Shown here piece by piece: positions 26,601 through 34,968 of a stretch of 64,000 bases of DNA; positions within the stretch are counted from its first letter, which is position 1; each line of letters starts with the position of its first letter. Below the pieces are notes generated by a model. It did not search any database and was not told the DNA's origin. It worked only from the letters and a program-made list of their open reading frames with translations. This DNA is from an uncultured Sphingorhabdus sp. (lineage in GTDB: Bacteria; Pseudomonadota; Alphaproteobacteria; Sphingomonadales; Sphingomonadaceae). The stretch covers positions 19,622 to 83,621 of the forward strand of contig CALMYW010000105.1 in NCBI GenBank assembly GCA_937873665.1. The letters are read 5' to 3'. A program made the translations under genes and the position numbers.

Positions 26601-28043
26601 ATGTCCGACCTGAAACTCTTCAACAGCCTGACCCGCCAACTGGAAACATTCCAGCCCGTCCACCCCGGCGAGGCGCGTGTCTATAGCTGCGGACCGACGG
26701 TCTATAATTACCCGCATATCGGCAATATGCGCGCCTATGTCTTTGCCGATACGCTTGGTCGCGTGCTGAGCTACAAGGGCTATAAGCTGACCCACATCAT
26801 CAACATCACTGATGTCGGCCATCTGACCGACGATGCCGATGCGGGTGAGGACAAGATGGAGAAGATGGCGGCGGAAAGAGCGCAGTCTATCTGGGATATC
26901 GCGCGCCATTATACCGAGGCCTATTGGGCCGATATCAAGGCGCTGAACATCCGCCAACCCGCCAAATGGTCGATCGCCACCGACTATGTGCCGCAGATGA
27001 TCGAGTTCGCCAAAAGCATCGCCGACAAGCATTGCTATGAACTGGAAAGCGGGCTGTATTTCGATACCTCGACAGTCGCCAATTATGGCGCGCTCGCCCG
27101 CGCGCAGACCGACGAAGGCGCCAATAGTCAGGGGGGCCGCATCGAGGCCGTCGAAGGCAAACGCCATGCGGCGGACTTCGCGATCTGGCGCAAGACGCCG
27201 GAGGGCGAAAAGCGCCAGATGGAATGGGACAGTCCCTGGGGCCGCGGCGCGCCGGGTTGGCACCTTGAATGCTCGGTGATGTCGGGCGACTTGCTCGGCT
27301 TTCCGTTTGATATCCACACCGGCGGCATCGACCATCGCGAGATCCACCACCCGAACGAGATCGCGCAGAACCAGGCCTTTTGCCATAGCGACCACAGTGG
27401 CGCGCGGATGTGGATGCACAATAATTTCCTGATCGAGCGTAGCGGCAAGATGAGCAAGAGCGCAGGCGAATTCTTGCGTGTGCAGTTGCTGATCGACAAG
27501 GGCTTCCACCCCCTCGCCTACCGCCTGATGTGCCTGCAGGCGCATTATCGGAGCGAGCTGGAGTTTAGCTGGGAAGGACTACAGGCGGCCTTCACACGGT
27601 TGAAGCGGATGGTGATGGCGGTCGCGGCTGTAAAAGGCATCGAGCCAGCAAGCGAGACGACCGACAAGCGTTTGCTCGACCTGTTTGAGCGTTTCGATGA
27701 TGCTGTATCGGATGACCTGAACACGGCCATCGCCTTGACGGCGCTCGAAGAAACGCTGTCGCTCAAAAAGGTCGATCAAGGGCAAAAGCTGCTCGCCATC
27801 GCGCAAATGGACACAGTGCTAGGCCTCGACCTGCTGCAACTGGAACGCGCCGACTTGCGGGTGCAGCCGAAAAAGGCGCAAATCAGCGCAACGGAAATCG
27901 AAGCGGCCCTGACCAGCCGCAAGGAAGCCCGTGCGAACAAGGATTTTGCCAAATCCGACGCAATCCGCGACGAACTCATCGCCAAGGGCGTCGAGGTGAT
28001 GGACGGCGATCCGTTGGGGTGGGATTGGCGGATTGAGGTGTAA
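26601..28043 (+). CDS. cysS: Cysteinyl-tRNA synthetase
   Basis: Charges tRNA-Cys with cysteine. The 480-residue class I synthetase has the N-terminal zinc Cys and HIGH-equivalent region YSCGPTVYNYPHIGNMR, a second zinc segment with LECSVMS and HHPNEIAQ, and the KMSKS loop in SGKMSKSAGEF. The C terminus carries the usual helical anticodon-binding part ending in GDPLGWDWR. Length typical for the family. Confidence 0.97.
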   Translation: MSDLKLFNSLTRQLETFQPVHPGEARVYSCGPTVYNYPHIGNMRAYVFADTLGRVLSYKGYKLTHIINITDVGHLTDDADAGEDKMEKMAAERAQSIWDIARHYTEAYWADIKALNIRQPAKWSIATDYVPQMIEFAKSIADKHCYELESGLYFDTSTVANYGALARAQTDEGANSQGGRIEAVEGKRHAADFAIWRKTPEGEKRQMEWDSPWGRGAPGWHLECSVMSGDLLGFPFDIHTGGIDHREIHHPNEIAQNQAFCHSDHSGARMWMHNNFLIERSGKMSKSAGEFLRVQLLIDKGFHPLAYRLMCLQAHYRSELEFSWEGLQAAFTRLKRMVMAVAAVKGIEPASETTDKRLLDLFERFDDAVSDDLNTAIALTALEETLSLKKVDQGQKLLAIAQMDTVLGLDLLQLERADLRVQPKKAQISATEIEAALTSRKEARANKDFAKSDAIRDELIAKGVEVMDGDPLGWDWRIEV

Positions 28044-28046
28044 TTC

Positions 28047-28142
28047 CCCCTCCCGCTTGCGGGAGGGGTCAGGGGAGGGCATGAGTGTTCTTCCAAGTTG
28101 CGGGACAGGCCCTCCCCCGGCCCCTCCCGCAAGCGGGAGGGG
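28047..28142. repeat. 96-bp palindromic repeat element, copy 1
   Basis: Left arm 28047-28080 and right arm 28109-28142 are near-exact reverse complements. Each arm is itself a hairpin (CCCTCCCGC-TT-GCGGGAGGG type). The right arm ends in a purine run that lies just before the GTG start of the next gene and could supply its ribosome binding site. A second element of the same length and build lies inside ybeY. Confidence 0.92.
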
Positions 28143-28151
28143 AGTAAGTAA

Positions 28152-29096
28152 GTGACCAAAACCAAATTTGTGGCCTCCAGCCTGATCCGCGCGATGGTCG
28201 AACCGCGTCTGCCTGATTGGGTCGAGGCGCATTGGTATGTCACCAAGGAAGAGGCGCTCGAACTCGCGCTGCTCGCCGAAATCGGCTGGTTCGACATGTA
28301 TGACAAGGCCGACATGGCGGCGATCATCACGGCGGCGACCAACCTGAAATGGCTCAACAGCATCTATGCAGGTGTCGATGGCATGCCGCTCGCCGAGCTC
28401 AAGAAACGCGGGACCAAGGTTACCAACGGCGCGGGGATCAACGCGATCACTATCGCCGAATATGTCGTCATGGGGATGCTCAATATCGCCAAGGGCTATC
28501 GCGACGTAATGCACGCGCAGGACCGGCGCGAATGGCTGATCGATTCGCCTGGCAAGGTGGAACTCTATGGATCAAAGGCCTTGCTGCTGGGCTATGGCGC
28601 GATCGGCAAGCTGATCGAGGAACGGCTGAAGGCATTCAATGTCGATGTGACGATAGTCCGCCGCACACCGGGCCCGTCGAGCCTCGCGCCCGATGCCTGG
28701 CAAGCGCGGCTGGGCGAGTTTGACTGGGTGATACTTGCCGTCCCCGCAACGCCCGAAACCGAGGAAATGATCGGTGCCGACGAGCTGGCCGAGATGAAGC
28801 AGAGCGCGGTGCTGGTGAATATCGCGCGCGGATCGGTGGTCGATCAGGATGCGCTGGTGAAGGCATTGCAGGACCAGCAAATTGGTGGTGCATTCCTCGA
28901 CGTAACGACGCCCGAACCACTCCCTGCCCACCACCCGTTATGGAACCTCGACAATTGCCATATCAGCATGCACCTGTCAGGTCGCGCGCAGGACAAGATG
29001 TTTGTGCGCTCTGCCGAACGCTTCCTCGAAAATCTGAAACGCTATCACAAGGGCGAGAAGCTGGAGCCTTTGGTCAATTTGGATTTGGGATACTAA
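28152..29096 (+). CDS. D-2-hydroxyacid dehydrogenase family protein
   Basis: A 314-residue NAD(P)-dependent reductase of the D-isomer-specific hydroxyacid family. The cofactor motif is LLLGYGAIGKLIE near residue 141; the segment NIARGSVVDQDALVKAL and a later His (HHPLWNLDN, with HISMHLSG following) correspond to the catalytic Arg and His/Glu region. It starts with GTG. The nearest ribosome binding sequence (GGGAGGGGAG) is the end of the palindromic repeat. The exact hydroxyacid is not readable from sequence. Confidence 0.88.
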   Translation: MTKTKFVASSLIRAMVEPRLPDWVEAHWYVTKEEALELALLAEIGWFDMYDKADMAAIITAATNLKWLNSIYAGVDGMPLAELKKRGTKVTNGAGINAITIAEYVVMGMLNIAKGYRDVMHAQDRREWLIDSPGKVELYGSKALLLGYGAIGKLIEERLKAFNVDVTIVRRTPGPSSLAPDAWQARLGEFDWVILAVPATPETEEMIGADELAEMKQSAVLVNIARGSVVDQDALVKALQDQQIGGAFLDVTTPEPLPAHHPLWNLDNCHISMHLSGRAQDKMFVRSAERFLENLKRYHKGEKLEPLVNLDLGY

Positions 29097-29107
29097 CCAC
29101 CGCAGTG

Positions 29108-29158
29108 CTGAGCCTGTCGAAGCACGTTTTACGGACAAGCGCCCTTCGACAGGCTCAG
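29108..29158. repeat. Short palindromic repeat (15-bp perfect arms)
   Basis: CTGAGCCTGTCGAAG at 29108-29122 and its reverse complement at 29144-29158. The core is the same as the element at 39631-39712, so both belong to one family. Lies between two plus-strand genes. Confidence 0.9.
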
Positions 29159-29184
29159 GGCTCCGGTTTGGGAGGATAGAAAAT

Positions 29185-29577
29185 ATGGCACACAACCCCG
29201 CAGAAATCTGGCACCGCGTCGCGCTGTCGAAAGATGTCGCCGAGATTGAAAAGATCCTGCACGACGACTGTGTTTTCGAAAGCCCGGTCGTCCACAGCCC
29301 GCAGCTAGGCAAGGCTATCACCTCCAAATATCTCGCTGCTGCCGGCCACACGCTGGGCAATGATACATTCCGCTATGTCGGCGAATGGCACCGCGAGAAC
29401 AGCTCAATCCTGGAATTCACAGCCGAAATCGACGGTATCAAAATCAATGGCATCGACATGATTTCATGTGACGATGATGGCCTGATCACCCATTTCAAAG
29501 TGATGGTGCGTCCTTTGAAAGCCGTGAATATGCTTCACCAAAAAATGGGCGAGATGCTGGCAGCGATGAAGGGCTGA
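29185..29577 (+). CDS. NTF2/SnoaL-like fold protein
   Basis: A 130-residue small protein with the pattern of the NTF2-like cone fold: an N-terminal helix (AEIWHRVALSKDVAEIEKIL), then DDCVFESPVVH, then beta strands ending in a conserved DGLITHFKVMVRPL segment. Members are enzymes of the ketosteroid isomerase type or ligand-binding proteins. No catalytic set can be assigned. Its stop shares one base with the start of the next gene, so the two are coupled. Confidence 0.75.
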   Translation: MAHNPAEIWHRVALSKDVAEIEKILHDDCVFESPVVHSPQLGKAITSKYLAAAGHTLGNDTFRYVGEWHRENSSILEFTAEIDGIKINGIDMISCDDDGLITHFKVMVRPLKAVNMLHQKMGEMLAAMKG

Positions 29578-30278
29578 TGCAGCGACTGCGCCTGTTTGTG
29601 CCCCTGCTCGCCGGGGCAAGCCTGCGTGATCGCAGCGGCGCTGCTGCCGGCGCAGCCTTTGGCGTATTGGGGGCCGCCCTCACAGGCATGCTGATTGGAT
29701 ATGCCTTTCCCGATTTTCCGTTCCTGGTTGCGCCTATCGGCGCCTCGGCAGTTCTGGTTTTTGCCGTGCCCGCCAGCCCCCTCGCCCAGCCGTGGCCGGT
29801 ATTCGGCGGCAATGTGGTTTCCGGCTCTGTCGCCGTAGCGGTTGCCTATGCAATTCCCGATCCGGCGCTTGCCGTCGGACTGGCAGTCGGGCTGGCGATC
29901 ATGGGAATGTCGATCCTGCGCTGCCTCCACCCGCCCGGCGGTGCCGTTGCGATTACTGCAATATTGGGTGGGGATGCCATCGTGAAGGCAAGCTTTGCTT
30001 ATCCGGTAACGCTGGTCGCCGCGAACAGTGCGGCATTGCTGGCAATGGGCTGGCTCTACCATCGTTTTTCACGCCACAGTTATCCGCATCGACCGGAACC
30101 TGTGGTCGAGTCCCCCATATTGTCGGGCCTGCTGCGCGCCGACATCGATCAAGCCATTGCCGAAAGCGGCGAAACCTTTGACATTGATCTGGAAGATCTG
30201 GAAAATCTCTTGCTCCGCGCAGAGGCCATTTCTGCCGACCGGCAGCAACGAGAGGCCAACACCGACTATTCGATCTGA
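29577..30278 (+). CDS. HPP family integral membrane protein
   Basis: A 233-residue membrane protein with four to five hydrophobic helices in the first 160 residues. It has the HPP signature in RCLHPPGGAVAITA and a preceding PIGASAVLVFAVP segment. HPP proteins have been linked to nitrite or other anion transport in some lineages. After the membrane part, about 65 soluble residues end the protein. In some HPP proteins a CBS pair follows, but here the tail is too short for one. Start overlaps the NTF2-like gene by one base. Confidence 0.85.
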   Translation: MQRLRLFVPLLAGASLRDRSGAAAGAAFGVLGAALTGMLIGYAFPDFPFLVAPIGASAVLVFAVPASPLAQPWPVFGGNVVSGSVAVAVAYAIPDPALAVGLAVGLAIMGMSILRCLHPPGGAVAITAILGGDAIVKASFAYPVTLVAANSAALLAMGWLYHRFSRHSYPHRPEPVVESPILSGLLRADIDQAIAESGETFDIDLEDLENLLLRAEAISADRQQREANTDYSI

Positions 30279-30488
30279 GTGGCATCGACATGGCGGGAGG
30301 CAACTGCCGTCGTTGCTACAGGTAAATTCCCAGTTGAATTTCGCGGCATAATCCCTAAATCGACGCTCGATCCGGGCCCCTCTGGCGCATGCGGCGGCAT
30401 GCGTGATGTCGGATTGTTCATCCGAAAGCGCGACACGCGGCGCAACCTCCGTCTCTCGGGACGGATTGGACACATAGGGGCCCTACAG
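30279..30488 (+). other. 210-base leader region before terC
   Basis: No gene is called here. The terC frame stays open through it, but the residues are not family-like and the real start at 30489 matches TerC. The stretch includes GCATGC-GGCG-GCATGC (a small hairpin near 30391) and a TAGGGGCCCTA palindrome that covers the candidate ribosome binding site. I looked for the manganese riboswitch signature seen before many terC-type genes and did not find it. Confidence 0.4.
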
Positions 30489-31475
30489 ATGGATTTCCTG
30501 TTCGATATGTTTTTGGGTACGCCGGTCTGGTTCTGGCTTGCCTTCATCGGCATTGTTGTTGCCTTGACCGCCTTTGACCTTGGTTTCCTGCACAAGGAAG
30601 ATAAGGAAATGGGCATTAAGGAAAGCCTGAAGCTTTCCGCATTCTACATCGGCATCGCCTTGGCCTTCGGCCTGTGGGTCTGGTATGCCAAAGGCCCCGA
30701 TCTGGGCATGAAATATTATACCGGCTTCTTCATCGAAAAGGCGCTGTCGATCGACAATGTCTTCGTGATCAGCCTGATTTTCACCTATTTCGCGATCCCA
30801 GCCAAATATCAGTACCGAGCCCTGCTTTGGGGCATCATCGCGGTGATTGTGTTGCGCGGCCTGATGATCGCGGCGGGTGCTGCACTGGTGCAGGAGTTCT
30901 ACTGGACGCTCTATCTGTTCGCGGCCTTCCTGATCGCGACGGGTGTGAAGATGCTGTTCAGCGGCGATCAGGAAATGGACGTGTCCAAAAATCCTGTCGT
31001 CAAGTTCATGAACAAGCATTTCCGCGTCACGCATGAGCTGCATGGCGAGAAGTTCCTCGTGAAGGTCCCTGATAGCAAGACCGGCAAAATGGTCACCGCG
31101 ATGACCCCGCTGTTGCTGGCGTTGATCGTTATCAATCTGGCGGACTTGGTATTCGCGGTGGATTCGGTACCGGCGATCTTTGCGATCACGACCGACACCT
31201 TCATCGTTTACACCTCGAACATCATGGCGATCCTTGGCCTGCGCGCGCTCTATTTCGCGCTGGCGGCGATGGTGCACCGTTTCCATTACCTCAAATATGC
31301 ACTCGCGCTGGTGCTGGTGTTTATCGGGTCGAAGATTTTCATCTCCGACTTCCTGATCGGCGGCGACAAATTCCCGCCGGTAATCAGCCTGAGCGTGACC
31401 TTCGCGTTGATATTGGGCGGGATATTCTACTCGCTCTGGAAGACGAAGAGCGAGGACCAGCAAGCAGCGGCTTAA
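30489..31475 (+). CDS. TerC family integral membrane protein
   Basis: A 328-residue multi-helix membrane protein of the TerC/Alx group, associated with tellurite resistance or, in characterised members, metal (manganese, calcium) export and redox-linked pH response. Visible family motifs are FFIEKALSIDNVFVI with the conserved Glu and Asp, and INLADLVFAVDSVPA with the second acidic pair. The start at 30489 (MDFLFDMFLG) is chosen because the family begins close to a membrane helix; the long upstream open frame is not family-like. Confidence 0.9.
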   Translation: MDFLFDMFLGTPVWFWLAFIGIVVALTAFDLGFLHKEDKEMGIKESLKLSAFYIGIALAFGLWVWYAKGPDLGMKYYTGFFIEKALSIDNVFVISLIFTYFAIPAKYQYRALLWGIIAVIVLRGLMIAAGAALVQEFYWTLYLFAAFLIATGVKMLFSGDQEMDVSKNPVVKFMNKHFRVTHELHGEKFLVKVPDSKTGKMVTAMTPLLLALIVINLADLVFAVDSVPAIFAITTDTFIVYTSNIMAILGLRALYFALAAMVHRFHYLKYALALVLVFIGSKIFISDFLIGGDKFPPVISLSVTFALILGGIFYSLWKTKSEDQQAAA

Positions 31476-31500
31476 ACCGACCGGTTTCTCCCAGGGAAGA

Positions 31501-31536
31501 CCCCGTACCTTGAACAAGGGTGCGGGGTTTTCTTTT
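31501..31536 (+). terminator. Rho-independent terminator after terC
   Basis: A 10-bp stem (ACCCCGTACC 31501-31510 with GGTGCGGGGT 31520-31529, one G-T pair) is followed by TTTTCTTTT-like sequence. It separates terC from the NifU-like gene. Confidence 0.85.
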
Positions 31537-31592
31537 GGCCGGAGAAGGAAAAAGGCCTTGTGTCCCCTGCCCGCTCTCCCCAAATGGAGGGC

Positions 31593-32168
31593 ATGATTAT
31601 CGAGACCGAACTGACGCCGAATCCGGCCACAATCAAATTCCTGCCCGGACGCATCGTAATGGATGCCGGAACCCGCGATTTTGCCGACCATGAAGAGGCG
31701 GAAGCTTCTCCACTCGCCGAAGCCTTGTTTGGCCTTGGCGATGTGACCGGTGTCTTTTTCGGTCGCGAATTTATCTCGGTAACCGCTGCCCCCGGCGTCA
31801 GCTGGGCCGACCTGAAGCCCGATGTGCTGTCGATCCTGCTCGATCATTTCTCGGCCGACATGCCGTTGTTCCATGCGCCCAAGGCCGGTTTCTCGGTTCC
31901 CGCAGCGGATGACGAATATCCGCTCGACGACCCCGCCGACGCAGAAATTGTCGACCAGATCAAGGAACTGATCGAAACCCGCGTCCGTCCCGCGGTCGCC
32001 AATGATGGCGGCGATATTGTCTATCGCGGTTTCCAGCGCGGCGTCGTTTTCCTGCAGATGCAAGGGGCCTGTTCGGGCTGCCCTTCATCGAGCGCGACGC
32101 TGAAAAATGGCATCGAACAGCTTTTGAAACATTATGTGCCCGAAGTGACCGAAGTCCGCGCGGCCTGA
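31593..32168 (+). CDS. NifU-like iron-sulfur carrier (NfuA type)
   Basis: A 191-residue Fe-S cluster carrier. The N-terminal Nfu_N domain starts MIIETELTPNPATIKFLPG, which fixes the start despite an open frame from a GTG at 31560. The C-terminal NifU domain has the cluster-binding CxxC in GACSGCPSSSATLKNG. Known homologues pass 4Fe-4S clusters to apo-enzymes. MiaB, which needs such clusters, lies further along the same strand but not in an operon with it. Confidence 0.92.
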   Translation: MIIETELTPNPATIKFLPGRIVMDAGTRDFADHEEAEASPLAEALFGLGDVTGVFFGREFISVTAAPGVSWADLKPDVLSILLDHFSADMPLFHAPKAGFSVPAADDEYPLDDPADAEIVDQIKELIETRVRPAVANDGGDIVYRGFQRGVVFLQMQGACSGCPSSSATLKNGIEQLLKHYVPEVTEVRAA

Positions 32169-32192
32169 CAACTTACCAACTGGGGAACCAAT

Positions 32193-32789
32193 ATGCCGAT
32201 CAATCAGCCGCTGGGCGATGCCGCGCTCGACCAGCTTTTCCGCACCGCTCGCACCTATAATGGCTATCTCGACACGCCGGTGTCGAACGACCAGTTGGAA
32301 GCGGTGTGGGAGCTGATGAAGTACGGTCCGACTTCGGCCAACTGCCTGCCCGCGCGCATTGTCTGGTGCGTCAGCGATGAATCGAAGCAAAAGCTTGCGG
32401 CGCTTGCCATGCCCGCCAATGGCGAGAAAATCCTGCAGGCACCTGCAACCGCGATCATTGGCATGGACATGGAATTCTACGAAAACCTGCCCGAACTGTT
32501 CCCGCATACCGATGCACGCAGCTGGTTCGTCGGAAATGATGCGCTGATCGAAAAAACCGCGTTCCGCAACAGCAGCCTTCAGGGCGGCTATTTCATTCTC
32601 GCCGCGCGTGCGCTCGGGTTGGATACCGGTGCGATGTCGGGTTTCAACAATGATGCGGTAGACGCCGAGTTCTTTGCCGGCACCAAGGTGAAATCGAACT
32701 TCATCTCGACCATCGGCTATGGCGACCCGGCGACAATCTTCGAACGCAGCCCGCGTCCGGAATTTGCCCGCTTTAACAAGATCGTCTGA
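32193..32789 (+). CDS. Nitroreductase-fold reductase, RutE-like (malonic semialdehyde reductase)
   Basis: A 198-residue flavin-dependent protein of the RutE/HadB subgroup. The N terminus LDQLFRTARTYNGYLDTPVS and the segment KYGPTSANCLPAR match this group, in which the usual RRS FMN-binding motif is altered. RutE converts malonic semialdehyde to 3-hydroxypropionate in pyrimidine breakdown, but no other rut genes are present here, so the real substrate is open. Starts 24 bases after the NifU-like gene. Confidence 0.82.
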   Translation: MPINQPLGDAALDQLFRTARTYNGYLDTPVSNDQLEAVWELMKYGPTSANCLPARIVWCVSDESKQKLAALAMPANGEKILQAPATAIIGMDMEFYENLPELFPHTDARSWFVGNDALIEKTAFRNSSLQGGYFILAARALGLDTGAMSGFNNDAVDAEFFAGTKVKSNFISTIGYGDPATIFERSPRPEFARFNKIV

Positions 32790-32807
32790 TCGTCTACGCG
32801 ACGTCGC

Positions 32808-33425
32808 GTGAGACGGCTGGTTATCGACACTGCATCGCGCGCCTGCTCGGTTGCGCTCTTTGAAGGCACTGAGTGCATCGACGCGCGCCATGAAGTGATC
32901 GGGCGCGGCCATGCCGAGCGGCTGGTGCCGATGATTGCTGAACTCCCTGAAAAGGGGCTGGCCGATATTATCTCGGTAAATGTCGGACCGGGCAGCTTCA
33001 CCGGTATCCGCGTTGGCCTGTCTGCCGCCAAAGCTCTGGGATTGGCATGGAATGTCGATTGCGAAGGCTATAATAGCCTGGCCATGCTTGCCGCAATTGC
33101 GCTCGACAAAATCGGAAACGCCGAACCGATAGATGTCGCCATCCACGGTGGCCATGGTGAATTGTTTTTCCAGTCTTTCGATGCCGTGGGTTCAGCGATT
33201 GCTGATGCTTGTTCCTTATTACCTGAAGCGGCAGCCCTAAGGTCCAAGGCCAACTATATTGTTGGCGATGCTGCAGCCGCTTTGATTGACATACGTGAAG
33301 CAGGCATTGCGGTAGAGGCTGTCTCTGACGCTCGCTTTTGGCCTGCCATCGCCCATCTTCCAACGCTCGCGCCTTCCGCCGCTTATGTGCGCGGCCCGGA
33401 CGCAAAATTACCGACGGCCCGATGA
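32808..33425 (+). CDS. tsaB: tRNA threonylcarbamoyladenosine biosynthesis protein TsaB
   Basis: Partner of the TsaD enzyme in making t6A at position 37 of ANN-decoding tRNAs. The 205-residue product has the family N terminus RLVIDTASRACSVALF and the segment VNVGPGSFTGIRVGLSAAKA. It starts with GTG, with no strong ribosome binding site, 18 bases after the upstream gene. It overlaps rimI by ATGA, the usual tsaB-rimI arrangement. Confidence 0.93.
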   Translation: MRRLVIDTASRACSVALFEGTECIDARHEVIGRGHAERLVPMIAELPEKGLADIISVNVGPGSFTGIRVGLSAAKALGLAWNVDCEGYNSLAMLAAIALDKIGNAEPIDVAIHGGHGELFFQSFDAVGSAIADACSLLPEAAALRSKANYIVGDAAAALIDIREAGIAVEAVSDARFWPAIAHLPTLAPSAAYVRGPDAKLPTAR

Positions 33426-33883
33426 CAGATATCTCCATCATCACGGGCGACGCCAGCGACATTGCTGCGATAATGCCCGTCATGAACAGTGCTTTTGATC
33501 CGAAATATGGAGAAGCGTGGACAGCGGCCCAATGCCTTTCACTATTAGCCTTGCCCCAAACCAGCATATTGCTGGCGGAGCAAAGCGGCAAAATTGCAGG
33601 ATTTGCCCTCACCCGTTGGGTTTGTGATGAAGAAGAATTGTTGATGATCGGGGTCGCACCGGAACATCAGCGCAAAGGCATAGCGCGCGCTCTCTTGGCG
33701 CATATTGTTGATCAAGCAAGACAGGCTGGGCGCAACCGCATTTTCCTCGAAGTACGGTCAAACAACAGCGCACTGCTCTTCTATCAGAACCACGGCTTCG
33801 AACGCTGCGGAACCCGGAAGTCTTACTACAGAGGTATCAACGGTGATCGCTTCGATGCGAGCACCATGGCATTGAACTTTTGA
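33422..33883 (+). CDS. rimI: Ribosomal protein alanine acetyltransferase RimI-like (GNAT)
   Basis: A 153-residue GNAT acetyltransferase, expected to acetylate the N terminus of S18 or other proteins. The acetyl-CoA motif is GVAPEHQRKGIARALL, followed by LEVRSNNSALLFYQNHGFE, typical of RimI. The start is the ATG overlapping the tsaB stop; an open frame extends further back inside tsaB but is not meaningful. Confidence 0.88.
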   Translation: MTDISIITGDASDIAAIMPVMNSAFDPKYGEAWTAAQCLSLLALPQTSILLAEQSGKIAGFALTRWVCDEEELLMIGVAPEHQRKGIARALLAHIVDQARQAGRNRIFLEVRSNNSALLFYQNHGFERCGTRKSYYRGINGDRFDASTMALNF

Positions 33884-33923
33884 TATACTTTCAACCCGAA
33901 TGATGATTTGGACTGAATTGGGA

Positions 33924-33942
33924 AAATTTCTCTGTGAAATTT
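33924..33942. promoter_or_regulatory. Inverted repeat in the AT-rich region upstream of mucR
   Basis: AAATTTC-TCTGT-GAAATTT lies in a 133-base AT-rich gap between rimI and mucR. MucR/Ros proteins bind AT-rich DNA with T-A steps and often repress their own gene, so this is a reasonable autoregulatory site. Confidence 0.35.
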
Positions 33943-34016
33943 ATTGATAATGAACAGTTGAGATGCTTTAATAACATTGCTGTCAAAAACAAAATACCGG
34001 GTAAGGGAGAATATAT

Positions 34017-34451
34017 ATGGCTGAAGATAGCAATGACACGAATGAAATGCTGATCACGCTCACCGCAGATATTGTGGCGGCGCATGTCAGCAACAATACG
34101 GTGGCGGTTTCTGATTTGCCGACCTTGATTTCCAATATCCATGGCGCACTAGCCGGCCTGTCTGCGGGCGCTGCTGCACCTGCAGTGGCACTTGAACCTG
34201 CCGTTCCGATCCGTTCTTCTGTAAAGCGCGATTATATCGTCTGCCTTGAAGACGGCAAGAAACTGAAAATGCTCAAGCGCCACCTGATGACACATTATGG
34301 CATGACGCCGGATGACTATCGTGCAAAGTGGGGTCTGGCAGCGGACTATCCGATGGTTGCCCCGGCCTATGCCGAACAGCGTCGCGACCTTGCAAAGGCA
34401 ATCGGCCTGGGCCGTGCACCGGGTTCTGGCCGCAAAAAGAAAGTGAAATAG
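34017..34451 (+). CDS. mucR: MucR/Ros family transcriptional regulator
   Basis: A 144-residue DNA-binding protein typical of alphaproteobacteria, controlling surface polysaccharide, motility and cell-cycle genes in known members. The N terminus is an oligomerisation helix; the core is a prokaryotic zinc-finger region reading [20 protein letters not shown] (about 73-92). The second zinc Cys of Ros (CLEC) is Asp here, as in some Mesorhizobium homologues that fold without zinc or with altered ligands. The C terminus has a basic tail [13 protein letters not shown]. Start preceded by AGGGAG. Confidence 0.93.
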   Translation: MAEDSNDTNEMLITLTADIVAAHVSNNTVAVSDLPTLISNIHGALAGLSAGAAAPAVALEPAVPIRSSVKRDYIVCLEDGKKLKMLKRHLMTHYGMTPDDYRAKWGLAADYPMVAPAYAEQRRDLAKAIGLGRAPGSGRKKKVK

Positions 34452-34477
34452 TCTTTCACTCAAAGCGGAATTGATGA

Positions 34478-34509
34478 AAGGGCCGGTCTGGTGTGGACTG
34501 GCCCTTTTC
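34478..34509 (+). terminator. Rho-independent terminator after mucR
   Basis: AAAGGGCC at 34478-34485 pairs with GGCCCTTT at 34501-34508, with an inner GTC/GAC extension and a final T run. It falls between mucR and fur. Confidence 0.8.
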
Positions 34510-34545
34510 ATTGACGAATCCCCGCGCGACACTAAATACCGTAAC

Positions 34546-34968
34546 ATGGAATCCCGGATTGACCTTGAAGCGCTGTGCGCCGAACGCGGCCTGCGCATTA
34601 CCGACCAGCGGCGCGTAATCGCGCGCGTCATATCCGATGCAGACGATCATCCCGATGTCGAAGAACTCTATCGCCGCGCATCTGCGATAGACGCAAAGAT
34701 TTCGATTGCGACCGTTTACCGCACGGTCCGCCTGTTCGAAGAAGCAGGCATTCTCGACCGCCATGATTTTGGCGACGGGCGCGCGCGCTATGAGGCATCG
34801 CCGGAGGCGCATCACGACCATTTGATCGACGTCGAAACCGGCAAAGTCATCGAGTTTGTCGATCCGGAACTTGAGGCGTTGCAAAAAGTGATAGCGGAAA
34901 AGCTGGGTTATCGCTTAGTCGACCACCGTATGGAGCTATACGGCGTTGCACTCAGCCGCGACGATTAA
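34546..34968 (+). CDS. fur: Ferric uptake regulator family protein (Fur)
   Basis: A 140-residue metal-dependent repressor. The N-terminal winged helix reads RGLRITDQRRVIARVI and ISIATVYRTVRLFEEAG. The dimerisation part has the metal-binding HHDHLIDVETGKVIEF. The structural CxxC pairs of many Fur proteins are missing, as is common in alphaproteobacteria. It could be Fur or a related member (Irr, Mur). The start at MESRIDLE matches homologues better than the earlier ATG at 34471, which overlaps the terminator. Confidence 0.9.
   Translation: MESRIDLEALCAERGLRITDQRRVIARVISDADDHPDVEELYRRASAIDAKISIATVYRTVRLFEEAGILDRHDFGDGRARYEASPEAHHDHLIDVETGKVIEFVDPELEALQKVIAEKLGYRLVDHRMELYGVALSRDD

Noticed and set aside
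25638..27545. 635-codon minus-strand open frame
   Set aside because: Shadow of the nitroreductase and cysS genes; no family match in the translation.
30279..30488. Manganese (yybP-ykoY) riboswitch before terC
   Set aside because: The conserved GGGGAGUAG-type core and paired loops are not found.
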